Of a stretch of 64,000 nucleotides of DNA, positions 24,263 to 37,959 are shown one piece after another. A program made the position numbers and the translations under genes. The notes below the pieces were generated by a model. That model made no database searches. It was not told the origin of the DNA and worked only from the letters and a program-made list of their open reading frames with translations. Source of the DNA: Microplitis mediator (taxonomy: Eukaryota > Arthropoda > Insecta > Hymenoptera > Braconidae). Where the stretch lies: NCBI RefSeq assembly GCF_029852145.1, contig NC_079976.1, positions 6,634,001-6,698,000 on the forward strand, written 5' to 3'. Position 1 is the stretch's first letter. Each line of letters begins with the position of its first letter.

Positions 24263-27084
24263 ATGTTCCATCATATTATTTTCATTTTATTATTTATTAC
24301 TCATTATCTTGATGCATTTCATATAAAAATACCTTCAGATGAGATGAATAAACGAATTGATTTGATGGTAAGTAATATGTAGTAATTATTATAAAACATC
24401 GTATTAATGTTTTTTAATTATAAATAAAATATTTTTTAGACCAATCTGATCCATAATTGTTCTCCTGATGTGAAAGCAAGTATTTTGATAACTGACTCGT
24501 CAAAAAATTCAATGTATAATAACTTCGACAAAAGTATAACTGAATCAATGATTCTACTTGACAACTCTGAAAACTTTGGCATCCCGGTGAATCAAAAAAC
24601 GCCGATATCATGGGTTACTATGATCTTAACATCACCAATGAAAGTGAAAGAAGTTCTAGTCAATGAAACATGGCGAGATTTCAATCAATTTTTCATAATC
24701 TCAGATGGCGGGAACATCAGCAATGGATGCGTCAATGCTCAGTCATTCTTAATGGAGGCTTGGAAAAATGATATACTCAATGTTATCTTCATTTGCTGGG
24801 ATAATCAGACCCAAATACCTAAATTATATTCTTTTAATCCGTTCACTGATTTCGCTCCGAAGTCCTGGAATAAAGTTTCAATGATAACGGCATTCAACAA
24901 TCATTCTTGGACCTTATTCAGCCAAATTTATAATTCTGGTAAGTAATTTTATAATACATGGAGAGAAATTTATGGTAACTGTTCCTAGTACGTTTATGAT
25001 ATTTCAAGTCATAATGTTATGGTAATAATTACTTTATATCATGAAATTTACGCTCTTAATTTGTGGGACAAGTTTTCATACTTATGGGACTAATTCTTAC
25101 AAAAATGATGAAAGTTACCATTAGTACGGTTATTAAATTACGCTATTAATTACCATACTTATAGGAATAATCTCAATTTCAGGTAGGAATAAGTCCTGTA
25201 TTCACATTAGAACAGTTCCTAGGTGCACATTCGAAAACACCTTCTACATCATAGTAATCGCTCCTATAGAATGTGTCAACTATTTTAATAGTGTTATGAT
25301 AAACGTTACTATAGATTATGGTAATGATAACCGTAATATATGGCAATGGTTGCCGTACTATATGGTAATGGTTACTATATTGAACGGAATATAGTATAGT
25401 GCCGGATAGCTCAACTGGTAGAGCACTCGGCGCGGTACCGAAATGGTCTGGGTTCGATTCCCAGTTCGGGCTATCTATATTTTTCTCAATTTATCTATAA
25501 ATTGTCTTATTGAGAATGTTTGCATGTTTCAGGTTTCCACTATATTTAAATGCTAATGAATGCCATAATATATGGCAAAGTTTACTATGTATTACGGCTA
25601 TGGTTACCATATATTATAGTAATAGTCACCATAACATATGGTAATGATTACCACATAATATGGAAATGTTTACCACAGTAGTATATGGAAATGATTACAA
25701 TAATTTTATAAGGAAGAATACCATATACATATTAATGGTTACCACAATTTTAAGGATGATATTCCTGTAGTATATATTTCAAAAAAAACCTGTTACTATA
25801 TGATATGGGAACCATATTCTTATAATATATTGGAATTGTTACCGTAAGTTTCCTTCCGTGTATACTATTGATTTTTCACTCATAAATATACCGATAAAAA
25901 TTTTCTCATTAGATAAAGCAACATGTCGGCAATTATTTTTCGATAAAACTAATGATCTTGGTGGATATATTATCAAAAGTTCTTTCGTTAACAAACCATC
26001 ATCTATTTCCTATAAAATTATTAATGGATTGAAAACTTTCGAAGGCTATGATTATGAAATAATTCGAATACTTACTAAGAAATTGAACGCGGTGTTAGTA
26101 ATTAATGATGAACTTCCTAAATATTTTGGTACTTTCGACATCGTCGATAACGAAAGTCTAACATCGGATATTATTACTAAAAAAATAGATTTAGCAGCGA
26201 TACCATTGTTCTTGATAAGTGCAAAGAAAAAAGGCGAGATGACTTATCCATCACAACAAACAGGTCTTTCTGTAATGACTCAATACCGCGAATCGAAACT
26301 GCTTGCCGGGCAATTATTTTCGTTCCTTCCTCCATATCTTGCATTACTATTTTTCGCCACAAATATATTTATATTCGCTATTCTACAGTACATATTCAAA
26401 GACCCATACTCAAAAAGTGTAATGGATATTGTACGTGTTTATTTAAATTTACCATTACCCTCATTGGCAGTTACCAATCCTGGGAAAATTATTTTCGGCA
26501 CCACCCTCGTTACTTTCACGGTTTGCAATATAGTTGTGCAGTCATACATGAATACAGCTCTGGTATCAAAAAATACCTTTAAAAATGTTGAAAATCTCGA
26601 AGATTTGAATGAATTTAAGTACAACGTTTATTCTCTCGGGCATGGTGTAACTATAATGAAACTTGCTGGTGTTAAAAGTGTTAAATCGACACTGGGACTT
26701 TTGAATTGTTCTCAGCTTGGTAAATATGAAGCATTTGTTGAGACTGAAATAACTGTCCGAACGTTAACAACCGAAAAATGTCACATCTCGAAAAAACCAC
26801 TCGTCTCAGGAATTTACCTTGGTTATCCTACCCGACGTAATTGGCCGATATTTCCCAAAATAAATAGAAATTTGCAAATGATTTCTGAGAGTGGGTTGAT
26901 TAAGAATGAAATTTCAAAAACTCTAATGAAATATCGTCAACGAAAACATGAAGATCCTGATCAATATCAAGTAATATCGATGGATCACGTTAAATATGTA
27001 TTTTATATCTACATCGTTTTGAATTTTATTTCATTTGTTGTTTTACTTTTAGAATTTTCATTCGCGGCTCTTACGAAAAATTAA
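24263..27084 (+). CDS. Ionotropic receptor copy D, complete, 3 exons
   Basis: Exons are 24263-24367, 24440-24938 and 25913-27084, giving 591 aa. The plan is as in copy B: signal peptide, short extracellular segment, then S1, M1, pore/M3, S2 and final helix. The tail is shorter (LLLEFSFAALTKN) and shared with copy E. A 120-nt stretch around SQQTGLSVMTQYRESKLL is identical at nucleotide level to the neighbouring copy C, which suggests recent sequence exchange. Intron 2 holds a tRNA-derived SINE. All exons are open. The ligand is unknown. Confidence 0.85.
25380..25547 (+). mobile_element. tRNA-derived SINE in intron 2 of IR copy D
   Basis: A 71-nt tRNA-like head at 25401-25471 has an A box (TAGCTCAACTGGTAGAGC) and a B box (GGTTCGATTCC) with a good T arm. 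The same head and the same flanks on both sides (GAACGGAATAT before, TTTTTCTCAATTTATCTATA after) occur on the minus strand at 53997-54163. The acceptor stem has two mismatches and the anticodon loop lacks the usual T33, so a working tRNA is unlikely. Confidence 0.7.
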
Positions 27085-28259
27085 TTGAGTTTTTTATCTT
27101 AATCATTAATATCATTTTATTTTGTTCAATTAGTATCAATTATTCACCCTACCTAAAAGTTCCCATAGAATCTACTCAAATGGGTAAAAAACCGCGTCGA
27201 ATTCCACGGGCTTGTGTGGTTTTCCATGCGATTTTGGACCCGTTTAAGTGGATTCTATGGGAACTTTTGGATAAGGAAAGGCAGATTTCATAATATTAGA
27301 AAAGTTTTTACAGATCTAAGTACGCATGCCCCCACTCGTGTTTACATTTTTATCTGATTAGACTTAGACCTCTTTGCAATATATTTTTTTTATGTAAAAA
27401 GCAACCATATAAAAATCTTATAGTAATCTTTCCCAAGTCTTTGCTACAGACGCTGTTATTAACCCTGGTGGAAATTTTTCGGAATTGTTTGGTCGTACAA
27501 GAAAATTATGACATTTTTTTTAGAAAATTAAATTTTCTACAACTTTTGTTCAAAGGCTTTTTTACTCAGACCGATATTTTCTCCTTAATATCAAAAATTT
27601 GAACTATTCATTTAAAAAATGAGGCAAAAATCTTGTCTCTATTAATCACTAATGGAAGATTAAAATATACTGGAATGAAAAGTACTAGAATCTAAAATTA
27701 TTTGTCATAACGGAAATTATAAAATGTTGAATGAATGCAATGTACTCATGTTAAAATTTTTATTTGAATAAACCCAGACCCTTTTCTCGCCAGTAGAAGA
27801 GACCGGGGAACGTTGGATCCCTCCGAAAATGTTCTTCATTTTTTAAAAGAACGGTCCGTCAAGCCCGGACAAAATTTTTTTTTTCTTAATAAATTACGAC
27901 AAAACTATGATGTTTTCTTTCGAGATAGATTAAAACAACTTGTGCCCAATAGCCACAACAAATAATTAGCAGCTTGAGGGGTCGTCTTCCCCCGAACTCC
28001 CCTTTATGTTTCTATAAAAAAAAGCAGATAGTAGAGAATATATTTTCACTTAATCGGTATACGTTTGCATTTATAAAATTAGTAGTGTTTACCCTGTTTT
28101 CTTTTCGATTGCATGTTAAATAAGAAGCAACTAGTCATTACAATAAATGTAAGTTACGATAAGCTAATAATTGTAAAAAAATTATTTCCACCCTTTAGTC
28201 ATGGCTTTAATCAATATAAACGTGTCAACGTTATAACAAGAATTTTATCTGCTCGTAAA
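27085..28259 (+). other. Spacer between IR copies D and E
   Basis: Contains a foldback element at 27151-27270 (CCTAAAAGTTCCCATAGAAT and its inverse), a fragment of the CCCTGGTGGAAATTTTTCGG family at 27463-27490, and half of the foldback seen in the B-C spacer (27504-27586). The conserved IR upstream region follows, with TATAAAA at 28072-28078. Confidence 0.6.
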
Positions 28260-30023
28260 ATGTTCCATCGTATTCTCTTTGTTTTATTATTAATTACTCA
28301 TTATCTCGATGCATTTCATATAAAAATACCTTCACAAGAGATAAATAAATTTATAAAAATAAATTTTTTTTTCTTAGTTCATAAATTTTTGAAATAAAGT
28401 AAAACTATAGAATTGTTTTTTTTTTTTATTAAATAACAATTAGTAATTAAGGTAATCGAGAGTGAACGATTTATTACACTTTAAAAATTTTTTTTCGAGT
28501 AATAGAAAACCAAAAATAGTTGTCAAGAGAAAGAAATACATTCTTAATGATGAAAACAATTTAAAAACGAAAAAAAAATTTGTTTTTTCAGAATTTTGGC
28601 AAAATGTCCACAATTTTGTTCGAAATAGGACAAAAGTAAAGTGATCTTATGGTTGAAAGCCACAAAAAATAATAATTGGCTTAGGGGGGCTGCTCTGCCC
28701 CACCCTCCCCTATATATTTCAAAAAAACCTGTTACTATATGATATGGGAACCATATTCTTATAATATATTGTAATTGTTACCGTAAATTTTTCTCCGTGT
28801 ATAATATTCATTCTGCACTAATAAATATATCGATGAAAATTTTCTCTCCAGATGAAGCAACATGTCGGGATTTATTTTTTGATAAAACTAATAATCTTGG
28901 TGGATACATTATAAAAAGTTCTTTCGTTAACAAACCACAATCTATTTCATATAAAATTATTAACGGATTAAAAACTTTCGAAGGCTATAATTATGAAATA
29001 ATTAAATTACTTACCAAGAAATTGAACGCAGTGTTAGTAATTAATGATAAACTTCCTAAATATTTTGGTAATTTTGACACCGTCACTAACGAAAGTCTAA
29101 CATCGGAAATTATTACTAAAAAAATAGATTTATCAGCGATACCACTTTTCTTGACAAGTACAATGAAAAAAGCCGAGATGGCTTATCCGTCACTACAATC
29201 AGGTCTTTCTGTAATGACTCAATACCGTGAATCGAAATTCGTTGACGGGAAATTATTTTTGTTCCTTCCTCCATATCTTGCATTACTATTTTTCGCCACA
29301 AATATATTTATATTCGTTATTCTACAATACATATTCAAAGACCCATACTCAAAAAGTGTAATGGATATTGTACGTGTTTATTTAAATTTACCATTACCCT
29401 CATTGGCAGCTACCAATCCTGGGAAAATTATTTTCGGCACCACCCTCGTTACTTTTACGGTTTGCAATATAGTTGTGCAGTCATACATGAATACAGCTCT
29501 GGTATCAAAAAATACCTTTAGAAATGTTGAAAATATAGAAGATGTGAATGAATTAAAGTACAATGTTCATACTCTCGGGTATGGTGTAACTGCAATGAAA
29601 GTTGCTGGTGTTAAAAATGTTAAATCGACACTGGAAATTTTGAATTGTTCTCAGCTTGGTAAATATGACGCATTTGTTGAGACTGAAATAACTCTCCGAA
29701 CGTTGATAACCGAAAAATGTCACATGCCGAAAAAACCACTCATCTCAGGACTGTACCTTGGTTACTCAAGCCGTCGTAATTGGCCTTTATTTCCAAAAGT
29801 AAATAAAAATTTGCAAATTTTTTTTGAAAAGGGGTTGATCACGAATGAAATTTCAAAAACTCTAATGAAATATCGTCAACGAAAACACGAAGAACCTGAT
29901 CAATATCAAGTAATATCGATGGATCACGTTAAATATGTATTTTATATCTACATCGTTTTGAATTTTATTTCATTTGTTGTTTTATTTTTAGAATTTTTAT
30001 TCGCGGCTCTTACGAAAAATTAA
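28260..30023 (+). pseudogene. Ionotropic receptor copy E, exon 2 missing
   Basis: Exon 1 begins normally at 28260 (MFHRILFVLLLITHYLDAFH) but diverges after the IPS codons. The GTAAGT donor is gone and the frame runs to a stop at 28395-28397. The 499-nt exon 2 is absent; about 360 nt of unrelated AT-rich sequence lies in its place. The last exon, 28852-30023, keeps its CCAG acceptor and an open frame of 389 codons with all S1, M1, pore, S2 and final-helix motifs. Internally it is a patchwork of B-like and D-like segments. Without exon 2 a normal receptor cannot be made, so I call a pseudogene. A shorter protein from an ATG at 28797 is possible but would lack a signal peptide. Confidence 0.75.
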
Positions 30024-31530
30024 TTGAGTTTTTTATCTTAATCATTAATATCATTTTATTTTGTTTAATTATTATCAATTATTAACCCTACCCAAAAGTT
30101 CCCATAGAATCTGCTCAAATGGGTCAAAAACCGCGCGCGTAGAATTCCATGGGCTTGCGTTGTTTTCCATGCGATTTTTGACCTGTTCGAGTGGATTCTA
30201 TGGGAACTTTTGGATAAGGAAAGGCAGACTTCAAAATACTAGAAAAGTTTTTACAGATTTAAGTACGCATGCACCTCACTCGTGTTTGAATTTTTATCTG
30301 AGCAGACTTAGACCTCTTTGCAATATATTTCTATGTAAAAAAGCACCCATATAAAAATCTTATAGTAGTCTCTCCGTGTCTTTGCTACAGGCATTGTTAC
30401 AAACCCTGGTGGAAATTTTTCGGAATTTTCTCTGAAAAACTTAGTTCTAAAGTTCAAAGACTTTTTCAAAGTTCTAAAGACTTTTTTTAGAGAAAATTTC
30501 GAAAAATTTCCACCAGGGAAGTTTAAAATTGCCAGTCTTGTACAAGACTTGAAAAAAAGCTTTACAGTTACAATCAATTGACTTGCTATCTACCTTATTT
30601 TAATATGAAGAAAGATAAATAAGAGTGCAAACGTTCCAGAAATTACCCGCTAAAATATTTTTTCTATTATTAAATTCAAAGTTTTTCTGTAAGATGGCAG
30701 TAGTTTGTTATGATCTCGTCATAACTTCATCGGTCATAAAACCGTTTTGTGAGGTAAAAAGTGGGTACTATTACTCGTCATGTGACGACGTGACCAATAT
30801 ACATTTAAATTCTTATTTCTCTCTTGATATTAAAGTAAATTATATTTAAATAAATATATATTATTAAAATGTATTTAACAGAAAAATACAAATCTTATAG
30901 TAAAAAATAAATTAATAAATGAAATGATTAGCTTTGTAATAAAATACATCTAAGTTATTATTTTTAAATAATAAAATAGTAATTACGAAAATTATTGTTG
31001 ATTTTTATTGAACCTTCGTGTTGTATGATATGAAATTTATCGTAACGAGTAATTTATGACTAACGTTCTTTGTTTTATAATAATTATTGTAGTATTGTTA
31101 CATGTTTTTGCCTAATTTTTCAAGGATTGAAACAAATTTTTCAAGAAATTGAACCAATGGGCAGAAATCATCTGCTAAATACTTCCGAAAATCAAAAATA
31201 GAAAATTACAAGACGTCGGCTAACTTCAGTATCATATTTTTAATCAATCAAAAAGAAAATCTAGTGATGTCACAGGCCGTCAGAAAACGGTATTTATGAC
31301 GGTCATATTACATAAATTGAAAATACCTGTAACTGCACATCTCTATCTTACTATATATTTAGTGTTAGTGCCTGCATTTTCAAGATGGCGAGAGAATAAA
31401 ATAACTGATAGCTTTATTATTAAATATAAAAATTAATTGGATAAAATTCAATTTATTTAAACACACCACCAATTTATTAAAGAAATTTTATTATATTATT
31501 TTCAATAAAATTATTTTTTTATACTATACT
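30024..31530. other. Spacer between IR array and Dcp2
   Basis: No gene seen. It holds a second copy of the CCCAAAAGTTCCCATAG foldback (30091-30213), placed as after copy D and so older than that duplication. It also holds a 115-bp foldback at 30404-30518 with ends CCCTGGTGGAAATTTTTCGG and GAAAAATTTCCACCAGGG. The last part should include the Dcp2 promoter. Confidence 0.6.
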
Positions 31531-34500
31531 ATGGCTCAACATACTATTCCTTTAGATATACTTGACGATTTAAGCAGGTTAGTTTTATTGTTATTTATAC
31601 TAATTATTAATTATCATTACTGTATTTTTTAAAATTACTCATTGTCAATTGAAATTATTTATAACTTTTTTAAATTGTATTTTTTTTATCTGCATGGTCA
31701 TTTTTTTCATGTTAAAATTACAAAAAAATATCCTACATGTACCTGAAAATCGGAACGTTTTTCGCGGAACGAAAATTAAAAAAATTAATGTAATTTGACT
31801 GCTCAAGGATTAGTTTGGGTCGGCCTGCTATTTTCGGCTGAAATTTTAGCGCGTATACGAAACTTCAAAAATCTAGATCCAGTAGTTTTTTTACTTTTCA
31901 TTTTGTTTTTTTATTTTCGTTCCGATCTTCAGGTACACAAAATATTTAATGAGTGTGAATGTAGCAGACATCAGACAAATTTAAAATAATTAATTAACAG
32001 AGTAAATAATTAATAAAATTAAATTTAAATAAAATACGCGTTTAAAAAATTAAAAACTTAACAAGTGCATTTTTTATAAATAGTATTTTTTAAATTATTT
32101 ACTCTGTTTATTTATAATTTTAAATTTGTCTGATGTCTGCTACATTCACACTCGTAATATTTATTATAATTGTGTTCTCATTTAAAATTTTTAAATAATA
32201 ATAATATGTAATTATGAATTCTAGCCGATTTATAATAAATGTACCAGAAGACGAACGTAAAGATTTAGTACGTATATGTTTTCAAATAGAATTAGCCCAT
32301 TGGTTTTATCTGGACTTTTACTGTGCTGACGAAACGAGTAAACTTAAATCATGTAATATGAAAGAATTTTCAATGCACATATTCCGTCATATACCATTTT
32401 TACGATCTCATTTACCTCATTTGGATACAATATTAGAACAATGGCGCGAATATAAACAAAGTGTGCCAACCTTTGGTGCTATTGTATTAAATGAAGATAT
32501 GTCTAAAGTGCTGCTGGTACAAAATTATTGGTCGAAAAATAGTTGGGGTTTCCCAAAGGGTAAAGTCAATGAAGATGAAGATCCCTCGCATTGCGCTGTA
32601 CGTGAAGTACTAGAAGAAACGGGATTCGATATTTCTAGCTTGATTGATAAAAATGATTTTATTGAATCGGTCATAAATGACCGAGTTGTCAGATTGTATA
32701 TGATTTCTGGTGTTCAGAAAGACACTAAATTCCAGCCATTGACGAGAAAAGAAATAAAAAATGTTGAATGGTTCTCGTTGAATGATTTACCTAATAATAC
32801 TAAAGATATGACACCAAAAGTTAAAATGGGCGTTGGGCCCAATGCCTTTTTTATGGTTGTGCCATTTGTCAGGTAATTATTATATTTTGTATTCTCTAGT
32901 AGCATTGTCTTAAGTGTTACGACGAATGTCCTTCAGCAAATTTCTTATGGTAGATTTAAACAAGACTTGAAGAAGATGTATTTCATAAGTATACTTGCAA
33001 AAGATTTCATCAAATCTTGCTTGAGATTCTTCTTAAAGACTTACGGAAATCTGTAGAAACAGTCTGCAGCAATTCTTAACCAATATGTCTACTGTATATC
33101 AATGTTAAGTCAGAGTTGCTGCAGTGTTGCTTAAGATATCGGGTTTCTTTTTCTCCGAATGACTCCAAGCTCAACACGCAATACCTATAGCTGACCCAGT
33201 AGTCCTCATTTAAATTTAAAGTGCAAGAAATTAATAATATTAGTCGATAAAATTGTATCGAATATTTAGTGAGCGCCACTGAATTTACTATGCTAATGCT
33301 GAATTGACGGATCACGAAGTAACGACGTAAGGGTGGCCATGTCCAGGTATCTTAAGCAATTCTGCAGCAAGTCTGAGCTCATGCATCCTAAGAAAGTATC
33401 TTGTCTTGAGCAAGTGTTACTACAAATTATAATACTTAAGTTAGCCGACGTCCCCTGATTAAAAGGAGCGATTTAAAACGATGGACAATGTTGAATGCCC
33501 ATAAGAAGAGGGATTCAAAAGTATTCAAGGTATTCAAAAGCATTAAAAAGTATTTAAAATTTTTTATTTCGAATCGTTTTGAATCGCTTTTTTTAATCAG
33601 GGCCTAGTAAGCTTTGGATTTTTTTAAAAACAGTAAATTATAAAAAAAAAAATATTTAAAAAAATTGCACTCATAGATATTTTAATTTCCTACATGTGCA
33701 TATTTTTTGATTTTTTTTTCTTTGTAATTAATTAGTAGAAAAAAAAATTCAAAAATTATTAATTGTCTGCTAACTTCAGGATCATCTACAGATTTACTCA
33801 ACGTATCTTACGGAAGTATCTTACCTCAGACTTGTCCAAGACTGATGATGCAGACTTGCTGAAGACTGAAGATACTGATTTACGTAAGATTTCCTTAAGA
33901 ATGCTACTAGGGTTTAAATATTAGGTTAAGATAATTGTTGAAGATCAGAGAAATTGTCTAAAAAAAGTTGGTTCGAAATACAATATTTAAGAAATTAAAA
34001 CTTGTTTGATAGACGGTTTCTTTGAAAGCACTTTTTTTATTTAATTTTCTATAAAATTGCATCGTTAATTTCTATTACATAAAATTTAAATTATTAATTA
34101 TTGTAATGTTTCATTTTACAGACGAATGAAACGTTGGGTTTTTGAAAAACAACAACGGGAAAAACAATTGTCGAAACGTAACAGGCATAAATCACTTGGT
34201 GATGTTGAAACTATTAAAAATAAACGTCAACAATCATTACAGGTAATTTATATTAATTATATTGTGTTACGAGTCCAATAGCTTATATTTTCTAGTGGAT
34301 GAACAATAATTATTTATTTGGATAATTAAAAAAAAAAATTCAATATTTTATGTACCTGAAAATCGAAACGTTTTTCGCGGAACAAAAATAAAAAAAAATC
34401 AATGAAAAGTAAAAAATCTACTGGATCTGAATTTCAGAAATGTTTCGCACTTCACTCGAAAATTGCAGACCACCCCCAAATATCCCTTAAGTCACCTTTG

Positions 34501-35370
34501 GACTCAAATTATTTTAATTTTCGATGCGTAAAAAACGTTCCGATCTTCAGGTACATAATATTTCACAATTATATGAGTAACATTTTTTGATACAATTTAA
34601 AAATTTCCTCGGATTTTTAAATTTTTATATTCAATCATTTTTTATTTTTTATTTTTACTTCTGATAATTGATATTTTCTTTCTATATTTTCAAAAAATAT
34701 TCAAATGAATTTTGACGAATTTTTTTTTAACGAAAATCTAAAATTTAAAAAATATTCATTTTAGAGACAGCTATTAATTTTCTTTTTCTTTTTTCCAGAC
34801 AAATACAATTGAATCAAAAAATCAACGTCAGTCAAATACTTCCCCAGCACGCAATCGTCGGCAAGCTAATTCCAAAAGTACAATAAAAAATAATCCAACC
34901 GATAATATCAATAGTAATAGCAGTAATAATAATAATAACAGTAGTAGTAAAAATTTAACAAAACAAGCAATAAAACGTAATTTATTCGGTGATAATGATA
35001 CTAATAAGTCAATTAAAAAATCACCTAGTGCATTAGCTAAACAATTAAGAGACAGTCCTCGTGAATTTCATTATTACAAGCAAATAAATACTATTGAAAA
35101 ACAATCTGATAGTGACGGTAATTATTATCATTATTTTTTCATTAATTAATTGATTAACAAATTGACTATAATTAATAAAAATATTTGTTTTTAGGCAACG
35201 AGATAACTAACGAAAATATCGAGTCATATTTCGCACAATTGAAAATAAATTCCGATGATAATGTGTTTGAGAGTGACGATTACTGTAAATTCAATTACAA
35301 ATCATGTGCATGGGCACAATTCAAATTTGATAAGCAGGCGATATTAAATTGTATTGCTAATCGAGTATAA
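31531..35370 (+). CDS. Dcp2: mRNA-decapping enzyme Dcp2, 5 exons
   Basis: Exons are 31531-31577, 32225-32872, 34122-34242, 34799-35117 and 35195-35370, giving about 436 aa with consistent phases (2,2,0,1). Dcp2 hydrolyses the m7G cap of deadenylated mRNA, releasing m7GDP, in cytoplasmic P-bodies with Dcp1 and Edc proteins. The start MAQHTIPLDILDDLSSRF and the following IELAHWFYLDFY are the N-terminal regulatory domain that binds Dcp1. The Nudix box GFPKGKVNEDEDPSHCAVRE, continuing with VLEETGF, lies near residue 124, with all catalytic Glu positions present. Box B follows, then an Asn/Lys-rich, probably disordered tail encoded by exon 4. Exon 5 ends with a conserved-looking FKFDKQAILNCI. Introns 1, 2 and 3 carry foldback elements. 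Confidence 0.93.
31739..31936. repeat. Foldback element (ACCTGAAGATCGGAACG family), copy 1, Dcp2 intron 1
   Basis: Ends GTACCTGAAAATCGGAACGT and CGTTCCGATCTTCAGGTAC. Other copies are at 34352-34554 (Dcp2 intron 3), 43321-43537 (Pex1 intron 5) and 44845-45168 (downstream of Pex1). About 200 bp, non-coding. Confidence 0.85.
31951..32153. repeat. Foldback element with arms of about 60 bp, Dcp2 intron 1
   Basis: The left arm starts GAGTGTGAATGTAGCAGACA and the right arm is its inverse, ending TGTCTGCTACATTCACACTC. It lies directly beside the preceding element and just before exon 2. Confidence 0.8.
32896..33910. mobile_element. TIR element (CTAGTAGCATT ends) with two further elements nested inside, Dcp2 intron 2
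   Basis: It matches 56548-57206 in reverse orientation (659 bp there). The copy here is longer because about 350 bp, roughly 33430-33782, interrupts it. That insert has ends containing AAGTTAGCCGAC and GTCTGCTAACTT. It in turn contains 33453-33602, a 150-bp foldback with CCCTGATTAAA ends. Confidence 0.8.
34352..34554. repeat. Foldback element (ACCTGAAGATCGGAACG family), copy 2, Dcp2 intron 3
   Basis: Ends GTACCTGAAAATCGAAACGT and ACGTTCCGATCTTCAGGTAC, the right one with one extra A in the AACGTT region. The middle is shared with copies 3 and 4 (GTAAAAAATCTACTGGAT). Non-coding. Confidence 0.8.
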
Positions 35371-37007
<1,637 letters not shown>

Positions 37008-37923
37008 ATGTCTGGATCTAATAAAACATTTTGTGATGATATGCGTAAAGCAACTAAAGAAATTCATGCAATAAGTGATGCATTAGTTAATGCTAAATTG
37101 GCATTAGGTAACTAATAATAAATAGATTTATATCAATTAGTAATTAATTAATGTAAAAAATTGAATTCATTTGTTCAGGATTACACAATAATAAAATATG
37201 GGCTGATGGACTACTGATATTCTATGAAATATTCAAATTTTTAGAAGAATCAATTGACAAAAAAATTCACAGTAAAATTGAATGTTTTCAATTTTTATAT
37301 GATTTAAAACGATCCCAAGCTATTCAAGACGATTTGAATTATTATTTAAATAAAGACTGGCTAAAAAGTTATAGCCCAAGGTAAATAATTACTAATGTTT
37401 CATGTAAAAAAAAATTTGTTGATATTAATTTTATTTGTGAAATTAATTAGTTGATTTTTTAAAAATTAATTACAGACCCGCAGTAATTAAATACATAGAT
37501 CATTTAAAAAAATTACAAAATGATAATCCTATACTAATAATTGCATACATCTATCATCTGTACATGGGTTTATTGAGCGGTGGAATAATACTTCGTAAAA
37601 AACGACAACTAGTGAAAAAATTGATGATATTTAATACTGGCGACGACAAATTAGAAGGCAACCGTGTGACAGATTTTGGGGAATTAAGTATTTATGAATT
37701 AAAAAAAAAATTACGGAAAACGATGAACGAAATTGCTGATGATCTAGATGACGATACCAAACAAAGTCTTATTGACGAAAGTAAACAAGTATTTATTTTA
37801 AACAATCAAGTCATACAAAGTGTACAAGGTGTCAATGCTGTAATATTTAACAAATTTATTCCTATTATTATTTTTATTATTGCGCTTGTTATATTGTTAT
37901 ATATTTTTAGAAATAAAATTTAA
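37008..37923 (+). CDS. Ho: Heme oxygenase, 3 exons
   Basis: Exons are 37008-37107, 37179-37380 and 37476-37923, phases 1 and 2, giving 249 aa. Heme oxygenase opens heme to biliverdin, CO and Fe2+ with electrons from cytochrome P450 reductase at the endoplasmic reticulum. The proximal heme ligand is His20 in KATKEIH. The distal helix signature is YHLYMGLLSGGIILRKKR near residues 127-144, matching the family YxxYLGDLSGGQ pattern with changes typical of insects. A C-terminal hydrophobic tail (FIPIIIFIIALVILLYIF) is the membrane anchor. Length and exon phases fit the family. The ATG is the only one in frame before KTFCDDMRKATK. Confidence 0.9.
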
Positions 37924-37959
37924 TTTTTTACCCATTCCTTCTCTATAATATTTTTCTTA

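Noticed and set aside
25401..25471. A functional tRNA gene
   Set aside because: Mismatched acceptor stem, no T33 and no clear anticodon; a second copy with the same non-tRNA flanks shows it is part of a repeat.
34402..34590. Small plus-strand frames in Dcp2 intron 3 (also 31795-31989 and 45057-45245)
   Set aside because: They lie inside copies of the ACCTGAAGATCGGAACG foldback element, are not conserved in frame among copies, and have no splice role.
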